Source: Candidatus Roslinia caecavium
GTDB lineage: Bacteria; Bacillota; Clostridia; Monoglobales; Monoglobaceae
Direction of reading: 5' to 3'
Assembly (NCBI GenBank): GCA_904419955.1
Contig: CAJFTO010000018.1
Location: 1 to 52,439, forward strand
Length of the DNA stretch: 52,439 nt
Shown: positions 27,165-36,410 of the stretch, piece after piece
How the letters are laid out: every line of letters begins with the position of its first letter
Position numbering within the stretch: the stretch's first letter is position 1
Notes under the pieces: generated by a model
Databases searched by the model: none
What the model was told of the DNA's origin: nothing
What the model saw: only the letters and a program-made list of their open reading frames with translations
Translations under genes and position numbers: made by a program

Positions 27165-27312
27165 AGGCTTGTTCACAATTAATTAAATATTTCTTCACAG
27201 TTTATTAACCCATGTTAAAAAAAACATGATATAATAATAACTGTAACAAGGAATTGTTACAAAGTTTAAACATAACTCCCTCCCTTAGGCCGTCCCCCAA
27301 CGGCCTTTTTTA
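27165..27312 (+). repeat. Tandem repeat unit 2 (small RNA gene with promoter)
   Basis: The second copy of the unit at 26840-26993, with single-base changes and short indels. It carries an extra CATGTT...AACATG inverted repeat just upstream of its -10 box (27211-27228). Confidence 0.85.
27242..27312 (+). ncRNA. Small RNA, copy 2
   Basis: -10 TATAAT at 27230-27235. The 5' hairpin is GTAACAA-GGAA-TTGTTAC, a 7-bp stem on a GNRA tetraloop. Copy 1 keeps the stem by a G-U pair and has a longer loop, so structure is conserved despite sequence change. The 22-nt single-stranded region with ACTCCCTCCCTTA is identical in its core, and the terminator AGGCCGT/ACGGCCT is identical. Length is about 71 nt. 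Confidence 0.7.
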
Positions 27313-27345
27313 TTGCATAAAATCAGCCCGTATTTACGCGGCGGT

Positions 27346-27374
27346 TTGACACATCGCCGCCGTCGTGATATAAT
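27346..27374 (+). promoter_or_regulatory. SigA-type promoter of the GHL10-SLH gene
   Basis: TTGACA (27346-27351), a 17-bp spacer, TATAAT (27369-27374). It leaves a leader of about 170 nt. Confidence 0.8.
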
Positions 27375-27548
27375 GCGTTAGCAGAAATTTTTGCGGGAAA
27401 TTCTGTAAAAACGTATTTAGCGGCGTCCGGGAATACGCGCATAAAAAACTTCCGGGATTTCCGCCGCGTTATAATACGGATCCGGGCTACATATATTATT
27501 ATGTACAAGCAATGCGCTAACGAAATAAAGAGTAAGGAGATACTAAAC

Positions 27549-29543
27549 ATGAAAAGTATTACAAAGCACGATTTCATTCTAAAGGTTCTCGTTATAATCG
27601 TATGTGCGGCAATATCGATCAATATCTTTTATATCGGAGATTCGGAAGTGGTCGAGGCCGACGACGGCGCTACTGAGATGCGCGCCGTTTGGGTTTCGAC
27701 GGTCGCGAACTTAGACTATCCGAGCTACGGAACGACCGACGGTTACGTTTTGAGAACCCAACTCGACACGATCTTGGACAACTGCGCGGATATGGGCTTT
27801 AACACCATATTCTTTCAGGTTCGTCCGGCATGCGACGCGTTCTATAACTCGAGCATATTCCCCTGGTCGAGATACCTCACCGGAACGCAGGGAGTTGCGC
27901 CGGTAGATTTCGACCCATTGACATACATATGTCAGGAGGCTCACAAACGCGGGATGCAGCTTCACGCGTGGATAAATCCCTACCGAGTTACCAACTCGGC
28001 GAGCGATAACGATAGACTCGCCGCGAACAACCCCGCGGTTTTGAGACCCGACCTGGTCATGACCGACAACACCGGGAAGATGTATCTAAATCCGGGCGAG
28101 GCCGATTCAATCGATCTTATAGTTAACGGAGTTCGCGAGATCGTCGAGAACTACGACGTCGACGGTATCCATTTCGACGACTATTTCTATCCGAGCGACG
28201 GCGGCTTCGACGATTCGGCGGCGTATTACAAGTATCAGGATCAATATCCGAACAAGGCCGACTGGCGCAGATCTATGGTCAACACCCTCATCCGCTGCAC
28301 GCAGGAGGCTATCAAGGAGATCGATCCGACCTGTATGTTCGGCGTAAGTCCGAGCGGTATTTGGGCTAACGCGAGCAACACGCCCGGCGGCAGTAATACC
28401 AACGGCAACAGTTCTTATCACAATCTCTACGCCGACACCAAATATTGGGTCGAGCAGGAATGGATAGACTATATAATGCCTCAGCTCTACTGGTACGTAG
28501 GTCAGAGCGGCGCCGATTACGACACGCTCCTCACATGGTGGGCGAGCGTCTGCGCTCCGACAAACGTTAAGCTGTATATAGGAGAAGCGGCGTATAAGGC
28601 GGCCGGGGACTACGATCACTGGAGAGGAGCTCAGGGGATAAACGAACTTAAGACGCATGTTTCAATGATAAGAAACAGTCCTTACGCGGACGGCTACAGT
28701 ATGTTCACCTACGGCTCGTTCCGGGACGACTCCGATCTTGTCAATATGATTAAGGAATTGAATTCGACGCCGGCCGCGGCTCCTACGTTAGGAGGAAGCG
28801 GTAATACGGCGACCGAAAGCGAACCCGATCCGGAGCCTACTCAGGCTCCGGCGGCCGAACCGACCCAGGTCCCCGATATAACTGAGGAACCGACGGAAAA
28901 TCAAGCTCCGACCGAGGCTCCGGCTCCGACGCAGGCTCCGAACCAAACTACGACGGGGACCGACGCCAGTCGGTTTACCGATATGGGCGAGTACGAGTGG
29001 GCGATGGACGCGATAAACGAGCTTACCAGCGAAGGGATAATCCGCGGCATAAGCGACACAGAATTCGGACCGGATATGGAAGTGACCAGAGCTGACTGCA
29101 CCGCGTTGTTGTTTAGGGTTCTTGGAAACACGGACGTCGGCTTTACCGATAATTTCAGCGACGTGACGCCGGACAAGTACTACTACGAGGAGATAGGCAT
29201 GGCGAAAGCGCTCGGCATAGCGTACGGAGTCGGCAATAATTTGTTTAACCCCGAAGGCAAGGTGCTGCGTCAGGATATGGCGACCATGACCTACCGCGTT
29301 CTTCGCGATAACCAGATCTTGACGGCGATACCAAACACCGCTAAGGCACTCAACAATTACTCAGACTGGACGCAGATAGACTTTTACGCAAGAGACGCCG
29401 TCGCGGCCTGCGTTGAAAACAACCTGATGGGCGGTTACGGCGACGGAACGATCAACCCGCAGGGACACGCCACCCGTATCGAGGTCGCGCTGTTTATGCA
29501 AAGGGTCAAAACCCTTATAGACAATCGCCAGACGGCGGAATAA
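27549..29543 (+). CDS. SLH-anchored GHL10/DUF187 glycosidase-like surface protein
   Basis: A 664-residue exported protein. N-terminal signal or anchor helix (about 10-34). Residues about 45-410 form the GHL10 (family-10-like, PF02638) barrel: MRAVWVSTVANLDYPS, MGFNTIFFQVRPACDAFYNS, MQLHAWINPYR, VDGIHFDDYFYP and MPQLYWYVGQ. A Pro/Thr/Gln/Ala-rich linker (about 420-480) leads to three SLH repeats (about 480-660) with the marks VTRADCTALLFR, VLRQDMATMTYR and ATRIEVALFMQR, which bind pyruvylated wall polymer. GHL10 proteins are thought to act on peptidoglycan-type or acidic glycans. The start is at ATG 27549 behind AAGGAG; 16 upstream in-frame residues lack a ribosome site. Confidence 0.9.
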   Translation: MKSITKHDFILKVLVIIVCAAISINIFYIGDSEVVEADDGATEMRAVWVSTVANLDYPSYGTTDGYVLRTQLDTILDNCADMGFNTIFFQVRPACDAFYNSSIFPWSRYLTGTQGVAPVDFDPLTYICQEAHKRGMQLHAWINPYRVTNSASDNDRLAANNPAVLRPDLVMTDNTGKMYLNPGEADSIDLIVNGVREIVENYDVDGIHFDDYFYPSDGGFDDSAAYYKYQDQYPNKADWRRSMVNTLIRCTQEAIKEIDPTCMFGVSPSGIWANASNTPGGSNTNGNSSYHNLYADTKYWVEQEWIDYIMPQLYWYVGQSGADYDTLLTWWASVCAPTNVKLYIGEAAYKAAGDYDHWRGAQGINELKTHVSMIRNSPYADGYSMFTYGSFRDDSDLVNMIKELNSTPAAAPTLGGSGNTATESEPDPEPTQAPAAEPTQVPDITEEPTENQAPTEAPAPTQAPNQTTTGTDASRFTDMGEYEWAMDAINELTSEGIIRGISDTEFGPDMEVTRADCTALLFRVLGNTDVGFTDNFSDVTPDKYYYEEIGMAKALGIAYGVGNNLFNPEGKVLRQDMATMTYRVLRDNQILTAIPNTAKALNNYSDWTQIDFYARDAVAACVENNLMGGYGDGTINPQGHATRIEVALFMQRVKTLIDNRQTAE

Positions 29544-29591
29544 AAAGTCGGTCGCAATACGGACAAGCTTGTTTAAAAAATTTAGATTTAC

Positions 29592-29621
29592 AGCGGAAGT
29601 GTTTGAGGCTTCCGCTTTTTT
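29592..29621 (+). terminator. Terminator after GHL10-SLH gene
   Basis: AGCGGAAG/CTTCCGCT stem (29592-29599 with 29609-29616) and a T-run. Confidence 0.88.
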
Positions 29622-29711
29622 ATTTCACACCGACCTATACAACCAAATAATATTTTTCAGTCTGTAACAATAAGAGTTAATAAAATTATAATTTTCGTAA
29701 AAAATGAAGTA

Positions 29712-29742
29712 TTGACAAATAGTCATAGTGTGATAGTATAAT
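29712..29742 (+). promoter_or_regulatory. Promoter of radical SAM gene with 19-bp spacer
   Basis: TTGACA (29712-29717) and TATAAT (29737-29742) are 19 bp apart, too far for unaided SigA. The spacer has three ATAGT repeats rather than a MerR-like dyad. A second TATAAT overlaps at 29742-29747. Confidence 0.55.
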
Positions 29743-29785
29743 ATAATGTCAGTTTAATAAATAACGGCGATTTGGAGATGATATA

Positions 29786-30391
29786 ATGATAATAACATAC
29801 GAACTTCACAACAGTCTATACGTCAACCTGACAAATCGATGTTCAAACGCGTGCACATTCTGCGTGAGGACAAAGCATGACAACGTAAACGGCGAGGACG
29901 ACCTCTGGCTCGAGCGCGAGCCTACGCTGGACGAGATCAAGGCGGACTTTGAGAAGCGGGATCTCGATAAATACGACGCCGTAGTATTCTGCGGCTTCGG
30001 CGAGCCGACCGAGCGATTCGACGATTTGATCGCGGTTGCGAAATGGCTTAAATCGAAATATCCCGGCGTCAGCATAAGGATAAACACCAACGGACAGGCT
30101 AATCTCATATGCGGCCGCGACGTCACGCCCGAGATGGAGGGCGTTATAGACTGCGTTTCGATAAGCCTTAACGCGGAAAACGCGGAGAAATATCAAAGCC
30201 TTTGCCGCAGCAGATTCGGGGAGGTCGCGTTCGAGGCTTTGCAGGAATTCGCTAAGCTTTCTAAGCGTTACGTTCCCGAGGTGGTTTTCTCGGTAGTGGA
30301 TAAGACCATGCCGGACGAGGAGATCGAGAACTGCCGTAAGATCGCGGAGGATTGCGGAGTGAAGTTTAGGGTGAGGGCGTATATAGAATGA
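29786..30391 (+). CDS. Radical SAM protein, TatD-associated type
   Basis: A 201-residue short radical SAM enzyme. The iron-sulfur motif CSNACTFC sits near residue 20 in NLTNRCSNACTFCVRTKHD, followed by VVFCGFGEPTERFD (the GGE-like SAM-binding segment) and IRINTNGQANLI. This wording matches the small family usually found beside tatD (TIGR04038-type); no tatD is present here. Its reaction is unknown. The ATG is preceded by GGAGATGATATA. It appears monocistronic, 150 bp before the DUF2156 gene. Confidence 0.85.
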   Translation: MIITYELHNSLYVNLTNRCSNACTFCVRTKHDNVNGEDDLWLEREPTLDEIKADFEKRDLDKYDAVVFCGFGEPTERFDDLIAVAKWLKSKYPGVSIRINTNGQANLICGRDVTPEMEGVIDCVSISLNAENAEKYQSLCRSRFGEVAFEALQEFAKLSKRYVPEVVFSVVDKTMPDEEIENCRKIAEDCGVKFRVRAYIE

Positions 30392-30544
30392 TCGATCGGC
30401 GGGAAGCGTGAATTTATAGGAAAACCGAATTTACATAAAAGGTTTAGCCTTATCTGATCGCGGTCCCGCTATAATAGCGCCGATTAAGGAATAAGAACGC
30501 TCGGCGGCGCATAGCCGCAAGCGAATAATATAACGGAGGATAAA

Positions 30545-31456
30545 ATGCTCGAATTACAGGATATAAAGATTGACGATAAGGAGCTGTTTAATAAATATCT
30601 TAAACGTAAGTGCAGCAAGAATTCGGAGTTTACGTTTACAAATTTCTATATGTGGCGCAAGAGCTACGACATGAAATACGCGATAATCGACGATATGCTC
30701 TGTATAATGCCACAGCACGCGGGAGGACCGAGGAGCGCCACGTTCCCGATAGGATTTATAGGCGAAGACGGTAAGGAGCGGGACGTGAAGCCGGTTATCG
30801 AGCGGCTCATGCGGTATTTTGAGGAAACGAACCAGTCGCCGCTGCTTAGGTTGTACGACGAACAGACCGTGCAAAAGCTTATCCAGGCTTTTCCCGGCAG
30901 ATTTCTGATCACCGAGGACGTCAACTATGAGGATTACGTCTACGACGTTCAGCAGCTTATAAATCTGAGCGGAAAGAAATTCCACGGCAAAAAGAATCAC
31001 GTCAATAAATTCAAGAAGACCTACGACTGGGAATACCAGCGGATGACGCCCGATAACAAAGAAGAATGTCTCGAACTCTTCGACGCATGGAGCAAAAATA
31101 AAGAGATATACGATGAAAAGGGCTTCGAGGAGGAGCTTGAGGCCGTGCATGAATTGATAAACAATTGGGAGAAGCTGGATATTGTAGGCGGATGTATACG
31201 CGTAGGCGGGGAGATGGTCGCGTTTTCGTTCGGCGAACCGCTGTGCAAGGATATGGCGGTCATTCATCTCGAACATGCAAATACAGACTATCAGGGGTCG
31301 TTTGCGATAATGAATCAGCAATTTCTCGAACACGAGTGGTCTGAGTATAAATATGTCAACCGCGAGGAGGACATGGGTATCGAGGGGCTCAGAAAGGCGA
31401 AGCAAAGCTATCGTCCGGTAATGATGGTGAAAAAATACGTGGCGACGCCAATATAG
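30545..31456 (+). CDS. DUF2156 (phosphatidylglycerol lysyltransferase C-terminal-like) protein
   Basis: A 303-residue soluble protein of the GNAT-like DUF2156 family. Seen: SEFTFTNFYMWRKSYD near the N terminus, LSGKKFHGKKNHVNKFKK near residue 145 (a hallmark of the family), VGGEMVAFSFGE, and VNREEDMGIEGLRKAKQSYRP at the C terminus. These are aminoacyl-transferase-like folds without the MprF membrane part; the substrate is not known. CGGAGG precedes the ATG. A TATAAT occurs at 30470-30475 without a clear -35. Confidence 0.87.
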   Translation: MLELQDIKIDDKELFNKYLKRKCSKNSEFTFTNFYMWRKSYDMKYAIIDDMLCIMPQHAGGPRSATFPIGFIGEDGKERDVKPVIERLMRYFEETNQSPLLRLYDEQTVQKLIQAFPGRFLITEDVNYEDYVYDVQQLINLSGKKFHGKKNHVNKFKKTYDWEYQRMTPDNKEECLELFDAWSKNKEIYDEKGFEEELEAVHELINNWEKLDIVGGCIRVGGEMVAFSFGEPLCKDMAVIHLEHANTDYQGSFAIMNQQFLEHEWSEYKYVNREEDMGIEGLRKAKQSYRPVMMVKKYVATPI

Positions 31457-31628
31457 GGATCGGCGGTTAGCGAATAGCGAATGGGAGCGTTTGCGGCGGC
31501 AGTGTTTGGACGGCGGCTTTGGCGGGGTTGGAAAACGACGTATCTTCCTTCCGCTTAAAAGCCGTTTAGCGCTACAGAGATGAATTTTGCTCCGAAGTTC
31601 TCTTTTTGTTAGGAGCGCGGAGGTTTAC

Positions 31629-31691
31629 GTGCCGATAAAAAGGAGGAGCGGGAGAAAGAGGAAAACAAAGAGTTCCATTTTGCATACATAG
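31629..31691 (+). CDS. Possible 20-residue very basic small protein
   Basis: GTG start 5 nt after GGAGG (31619-31623); the product is MPIKRRSGRKRKTKSSILHT, with nine Lys/Arg in 20. A 7-bp hairpin followed by GTTTTG comes just after the stop. No family is recognised and the frame is short enough to be chance. Confidence 0.25.
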   Translation: MPIKRRSGRKRKTKSSILHT

Positions 31692-31700
31692 AGGTTACGG

Positions 31701-31728
31701 GCGGCGCTGTCTCATAAGCGCCGCGTTT
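31701..31728 (+). terminator. Terminator-like hairpin before GH140-like gene
   Basis: GCGGCGC/GCGCCGC (31701-31707 with 31718-31724), loop of 10, weak T-tract GTTTTG. It lies only 25 bp before the next gene, so it could also act as a leader hairpin. Confidence 0.45.
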
Positions 31729-31748
31729 TGAGGTTATAGAGGTTAAAT

Positions 31749-33074
31749 ATGAAGTTTTGGGAATATGGAAAATTAAAAGTTGGGAAAACGGGGAGATACC
31801 TTGTAAACGGCGATAAGCCTTTTTTCTGGTTGGGCGACACCGCTTGGCTGTTGTTTCAAAAGTGCGGCTTGGAGGAGAGCCGTATATATCTGAAGAACAG
31901 GCGGGATAAAGGATTTACGGTGATACAGGCGGTTTTGATCCCGTCGGTTCCAGAGGCGAGTATTAGATCCGGGATCTCGGCAGACGAGCTTGACGTCAGG
32001 ACCTCGGAGTATTGGGAGCATTGCGACAGGATAATACGAACGGCGGAAGAGCTCGGAATGTATATGGCGCTTCTGCCGGCTTGGGGTTCTTTGGTAAAGA
32101 GCGGTATACTTAACATGGATAATATTGAAGAATATATGCTCTTTCTGTCCGAGAGGTATAAAGATAACCCCAATATAATTTGGCTTTTGGGCGGAGACAT
32201 ACGCGCGGCGGGCTATGAAGAATTATATAATAAGGCGGGGAGAATCTTGAAAGAGCGCAATCCCGACAAGCTTATAGGTTATCATCCGTTTGGACGCACT
32301 TCGTCCTCGATGTGGTTTCACGGCGCAGATTGGCTGGACTTTAATATGTTCCAGTCCGGACACCGCCGTTACGACCAGGCCGATCTCGGGAAGTGGGACG
32401 ATAACAATCGGAGCGAAACATTTTTCGGAGAAGATAACTGGAGATATGTAGACGGAGATCTTAGCCTATCGCCGCTCAAGCCGACGATCGACGGGGAGCC
32501 GTCTTACGAATGGATACCGCAGGGGCTCCACGACCCGAACGAGCCGTACTGGCAGGCCTGCGACGCGCGGCGTTACGCGTATTGGTCGGTATTTCAGGGC
32601 GCGATGGGACATACTTACGGCGATAACGCGATAATGCAATTCTATCGGGGCGGTTCTGATAACGGAAATTACGGAGTTAAGGAAAGCTGGCGCGAATCTC
32701 TGCACCATTCCGGCTCGGGGCAGACGGGTTATCTGAGACGGCTTATGGAGTCGGTCGACTATCAGAGCGGGGCGCCGGCGGAGGAGGCGCTCGCGTCGGG
32801 ACAAAAGGAAAAATACGAACGCGTATCGGTTTTTGCCGGCGAAGATTTCATGTTTGCGTATACGTATTTGGGAAAACCGTTCGAGCTCGATGTAAGCGGG
32901 CTAAAACCCGATCGTTTGGAGACGTACTGGTTCGATCCTTCAACCGGTATATATAGCTACGCCGGAGACATCGAGACCAAAAGCGTCGTAAGGTTTGTTC
33001 CGCCAAAGCGGTATTCGGACGCAAACGACTGGGTCCTGGTCCTGCGTAAGCCGCGCGGGGAAGCGGAGGAATAA
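31749..33074 (+). CDS. GH140-like glycoside hydrolase (DUF4038)
   Basis: A 441-residue cytoplasmic protein of the DUF4038/apiosidase-like family. Seen: GRYLVNGDKPFFWLGDTAWLLFQK at the N terminus, IIWLLGGDIRA, GRTSSSMWFHGADWLDFNMFQSGH, KPTIDGEPSYEWIPQG and ACDARRYAYWSVFQGAMGHTYG (barrel motifs with the acidic residues Asp and Glu expected at the active site). A C-terminal beta domain (about 345-435) resembles the collagen-binding-like module usually joined to DUF4038, with TYWFDPSTGIYSYAG. No signal peptide, so it acts on imported oligosaccharides. AGAGG lies 6 nt before the ATG. Confidence 0.88.
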   Translation: MKFWEYGKLKVGKTGRYLVNGDKPFFWLGDTAWLLFQKCGLEESRIYLKNRRDKGFTVIQAVLIPSVPEASIRSGISADELDVRTSEYWEHCDRIIRTAEELGMYMALLPAWGSLVKSGILNMDNIEEYMLFLSERYKDNPNIIWLLGGDIRAAGYEELYNKAGRILKERNPDKLIGYHPFGRTSSSMWFHGADWLDFNMFQSGHRRYDQADLGKWDDNNRSETFFGEDNWRYVDGDLSLSPLKPTIDGEPSYEWIPQGLHDPNEPYWQACDARRYAYWSVFQGAMGHTYGDNAIMQFYRGGSDNGNYGVKESWRESLHHSGSGQTGYLRRLMESVDYQSGAPAEEALASGQKEKYERVSVFAGEDFMFAYTYLGKPFELDVSGLKPDRLETYWFDPSTGIYSYAGDIETKSVVRFVPPKRYSDANDWVLVLRKPRGEAEE

Positions 33075-33113
33075 GTTTAATCAGAATGTTGCGGTATGAG
33101 CCCGTAAATGAAA

Positions 33114-33152
33114 CGCAGCCGGATCGTTAAATTCCGGCTGCGTTGATTTTTG
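33114..33152 (+). terminator. Terminator after GH140-like gene
   Basis: CGCAGCCGGA (33114-33123) pairs with TCCGGCTGCG (33133-33142), 9-nt loop, then TTGATTTTTG. Confidence 0.85.
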
Positions 33153-33309
33153 TGGAATTTTATACATATTTAACTTACGGAACGCGGAAGACTAATAGAT
33201 CCGGATCGTCTTATAATGCGAGACGACCGATCGCGCGGCGCGTCAAATTTTCGGATATGGCTAAGCCGTAAACTTTGATCGAAGTCCTTGCGTCCGGTTA
33301 TAAATATTC

Positions 33310-34182
33310 CTATTCCGCGCGCTCGTAATCTCCGCCGTCTATCATATCTTGTATCGCGCGTTTTACTTCCGGCATATCCTCGCGGTAGGTCATGCCGTAC
33401 CACTTGTCGTGATTTGGGAGAACCTTAACGCTTATTTTCTCCTCGGCTATCATGTCTCCGACCGCCTCGGGGAGCAGGTATTCGCCCTTGCTCAGATCGC
33501 CGGTATCCAAAAACTTTTTAAATCCTACCTCCAGCTCGTCGAATATCATAGGCGTGAATCCCCAGATATTCATCGAAACAACGGTGTCCTCGGGCAGTTT
33601 CGTCCATGTCGCGCCGTCGTCCTCGGTAAAGCTCATATCTTTGATTTTCTTTCTTTCGACGATACTCTTGAGCATACCGTCCTCGATCTCGCATATGCCT
33701 CGCGCTACGGTTCCGTTTTCGGAAAGCGTGTTTTTAAGGTCGTAGCAGACCATTGCGAATTCGTTCGGGGCGCAGTTTAAAAGATGCTCATGCAGGCCGC
33801 CGAACGCGTTTTTGCCATAGTAGTCGTCGGCGTTTATTATCGCGAAAGGTTCGTTTATTACGTTCCTGCAGCAGAGCAGAGCCTGACCCGTGCCGAGCGG
33901 CTTGACTCTGTCCGCCGGCAGTCCGGCTATTCCCTCCATAGTCTGGAACACGTATTCAACTTCGACGCCTTCGGGAACGCGTTTTCCGATCGTTTCGGAA
34001 AACGTCTTGTACATTTCCGGTTTGATAATGAAAACGACTTTGTTGAATCCCGAACGCACGGCGTCCTCGACCGAGAAATCAAGCAGGACTCTACCGCCCG
34101 GTTCTACCGCCTCCATTTGCTTTAAGCCTCCGAACCTCGAGCCCATACCGGCCGCAAGTATTACAAGCGTTATTTTCTTCAT
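33310..34182 (-). CDS. Sugar nucleotidyltransferase family protein
   Basis: A 290-residue NTP-transferase-fold protein. Seen: LVILAAGMGSRFGGLKQM (nucleotide-binding signature), EPFAIINADDYYGKNAF with the metal Asp pair, VVSMNIWGFTPMIFD, and a SKGEYLLPEAV segment. The family joins NTP and sugar phosphate to make NDP-sugars, but the AAGMGSRFGGLKQM variant occurs in a subgroup of unproved substrate. AAGGAG precedes the ATG at 8 nt. It stands alone, 120 bp after rny on the same strand. Confidence 0.88.
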   Translation of the reverse strand: MKKITLVILAAGMGSRFGGLKQMEAVEPGGRVLLDFSVEDAVRSGFNKVVFIIKPEMYKTFSETIGKRVPEGVEVEYVFQTMEGIAGLPADRVKPLGTGQALLCCRNVINEPFAIINADDYYGKNAFGGLHEHLLNCAPNEFAMVCYDLKNTLSENGTVARGICEIEDGMLKSIVERKKIKDMSFTEDDGATWTKLPEDTVVSMNIWGFTPMIFDELEVGFKKFLDTGDLSKGEYLLPEAVGDMIAEEKISVKVLPNHDKWYGMTYREDMPEVKRAIQDMIDGGDYERAE

Positions 34183-34255
34183 TTTGTTTCACTCCTTTTG
34201 GGATAAGCGTGGATATTTTTAAGATAATAAATAAATATGAACAAATTAATATAAA

Positions 34256-34287
34256 CAAAAAACGCCGCACAATAAAATGCGCGGCGT
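34256..34287 (-). terminator. Terminator of rny
   Basis: ACGCCGC/GCGGCGT stem (34262-34268 with 34281-34287) and a T-run on the minus strand. Confidence 0.85.
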
Positions 34288-34300
34288 CGTAATAGCAAGT

Positions 34301-35881
34301 TTATTTCGCGTATTCTATAGCTCTGAGTTCGCGTATTACATTAACTTTTATCTGACCGGGATATTCCATGCTGTTCTCGATCTTTTTAACGATCTCTTTC
34401 GCCATCAATACCGTCTCGTCGTCGTTTACAACGTCCGCTTTGACCATGATCCTTACTTCGCGTCCCGCCTGGATCGCGTATGAACGTTCTACGCCCTCGA
34501 ACGAATTGGAGATCTCCTCAAGCTGTTCGAGTCTCTTGATATAACTCTCTAAGTTCTCGCGTCTCGCCCCCGGTCTCGCCGCGGAAATTCCGTCGGCCGC
34601 CTGAACGAGGCAAGCTTCTATCGAGTTAGGTTCGATATCGCCGTGGTGCGCGAGTATCGCGTGAACGACCTTGCCGTTTTCTTTATATTTCTTAGCTATA
34701 TCGCCGCCGATAGTCACGTGCGAACCCTCGACCTCGTGGTCTACGGCCTTACCGATATCGTGAAGCAGTCCGGCGCGCTTTGCAAGAGCCACGTCCGCGC
34801 CGAGCTCAGCCGCCATCAAGCCGGCTATATGAGACACCTCGATCGAATGTTGAAGGACGTTCTGCCCGTAGCTGGTCCTGTATTTAAGTCTTCCCAGCAG
34901 CTTTATAATCTCGGGGTGCAGTCCGTGTACGTTAGTCTCAAACGCGGCCTTTTCGCCTTCCTGCTTGATTATCTGGTTTACTTCTTTCTTGGATTTTTCA
35001 TACATCTCTTCGATCCTGCCCGGATGTATTCTTCCGTCGGCGATCAGCTTTTCGAGAGAGCGTCTCGCTATCTCGCGCTTTACGGGATCGAAGCCCGACA
35101 GAACGACGGCCTCCGGAGTATCGTCGATTATAAGGTCGATGCCGGTAAGCGTTTCAAGCGTTCTTATGTTTCTGCCCTCGCGGCCTATTATGCGGCCTTT
35201 CATCTCGTCGTTAGGCACTTGCACGACGGATACGGTTGTCTCGGTGACGTGATCCGCGGCGCAGCGCTGGATAGCTCCGGTGATTATGTTCTTGGCCTTC
35301 TGTTCGGCCTCTTCCTTAGCCTGTTCCTCGACGCTCTTGATAAGCAGAGCCGCGTCGTGCTTGACGTCGTTTCTTACCTCGTCGAGCAGCATATCCTTAG
35401 CCTGAGACGCGGTCATTCCGCTTATCTTCTCAAGCTGGGCGATCTGAAGTTTTTTTACGCGCTCGACCTCGGCCAATTCCTCCTCGGCTTGGTTCAGCTT
35501 TTTGTGGATCTGCTCTTCTTTTCTCTCGAGCAATGAGTTCTTTTTATCTATTGTATCCTCTTTTTGCTGTACTCTTCTCTCCTGCCTCTGCAGTTCGTTC
35601 CTTCTGTCCTTGATCTCTTTTTCCAGTTCATTTCTTGATTTATGTATTTCTTCTTTTGCTTCCAAAAGTTTTTCTTTTTTTATGTTCTCGGAATCTTTTT
35701 CCGCCTTGTCGTTCGCTTCGTCTATGATACGCTGAGCTTCTTCTTCCGCGCTGCCTATCTTGAGCTCGGCGAACTTTTTCCTATATGAATAGCCGTATCT
35801 GAAAGAAAGAAACGACGCGGCCGCCGCTACTATCAGCATAGCTATCACTATTAATACAACACCTAAAGTACCTATATTCAA
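34301..35881 (-). CDS. rny: Ribonuclease Y
   Basis: A 526-residue membrane-anchored endoribonuclease that starts decay of many mRNAs in Firmicutes. Order: a membrane helix (about 7-28), a long coiled coil (about 35-200), a KH domain with [17 protein letters not shown] (about 228-245), and an HD domain with [13 protein letters not shown] (about 371) and a following AILAHHGD. Length is typical. The start is TTG at 35881, with GGGAGG only 3 nt upstream, so the exact start is not certain; GTG or ATG codons a few residues inside are alternatives. A TTGACT-17-TATAAT promoter lies at 36037-36065, back to back with the large RNA promoter. Confidence 0.96.
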   Translation of the reverse strand: MNIGTLGVVLIVIAMLIVAAAASFLSFRYGYSYRKKFAELKIGSAEEEAQRIIDEANDKAEKDSENIKKEKLLEAKEEIHKSRNELEKEIKDRRNELQRQERRVQQKEDTIDKKNSLLERKEEQIHKKLNQAEEELAEVERVKKLQIAQLEKISGMTASQAKDMLLDEVRNDVKHDAALLIKSVEEQAKEEAEQKAKNIITGAIQRCAADHVTETTVSVVQVPNDEMKGRIIGREGRNIRTLETLTGIDLIIDDTPEAVVLSGFDPVKREIARRSLEKLIADGRIHPGRIEEMYEKSKKEVNQIIKQEGEKAAFETNVHGLHPEIIKLLGRLKYRTSYGQNVLQHSIEVSHIAGLMAAELGADVALAKRAGLLHDIGKAVDHEVEGSHVTIGGDIAKKYKENGKVVHAILAHHGDIEPNSIEACLVQAADGISAARPGARRENLESYIKRLEQLEEISNSFEGVERSYAIQAGREVRIMVKADVVNDDETVLMAKEIVKKIENSMEYPGQIKVNVIRELRAIEYAK

Positions 35882-36036
35882 GCGCCTCCCATCCTAATTA
35901 TTTATACTTGAAACTCTTAAATTTTAAACCCGTCAGGCCGATTTAACCCATTCAAGTACATTGAAAAATATATATCTGAAAACATACAAGTATCAAGAAA
36001 CTAAGAGTGAATAGTAAAGCATAAATTCACGATTTA

Positions 36037-36065
36037 ATTATACACAGTTTTTGCTTAAAAGTCAA
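36037..36065 (-). promoter_or_regulatory. SigA-type promoter of rny
   Basis: Minus strand TTGACT (36065-36060), 17-bp spacer, TATAAT (36042-36037). A leader of about 150 nt follows. Confidence 0.82.
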
Positions 36066-36381
36066 TATATTTGTATACAAATCATTGAAATTGATACGCA
36101 AACGTAAATTTGATAAAAAATCACTGAATTTCAATAACGAAAATTGATCTTGCGTTTCCGGGGCGAAGCCGAAAGTTAAGCGCTTATCGGCGTTTTCTCG
36201 TGGAGCGCAAGAAGCTTGCGGAGAGAGGGCGATTTTTGCGATATCTATAACTTATTGCTAAATGTTCATAGGCGTGTAGGGTTTTTAAAATACGATTTAT
36301 AGAATAGAAATCCGAGCGTTTTGGGAAAATAGATGTTTTTTAAAATTCCAAAATTTTTTATAAAAAATCTACAAAAAAGTC
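36066..36381. other. Intergenic stretch between divergent promoters
   Basis: About 315 bp with no gene, RNA or clear regulatory dyad that I recognise; AT-rich near 36330-36380. Confidence 0.4.
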
Positions 36382-36410
36382 TTGACAATTAAAAAGAAAG
36401 CTGTTATAAT
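36382..36410 (+). promoter_or_regulatory. SigA-type promoter of the large RNA
   Basis: TTGACA (36382-36387), 17-bp spacer, TATAAT (36405-36410): both boxes and the spacing match consensus. The start is predicted near 36417. Confidence 0.88.
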
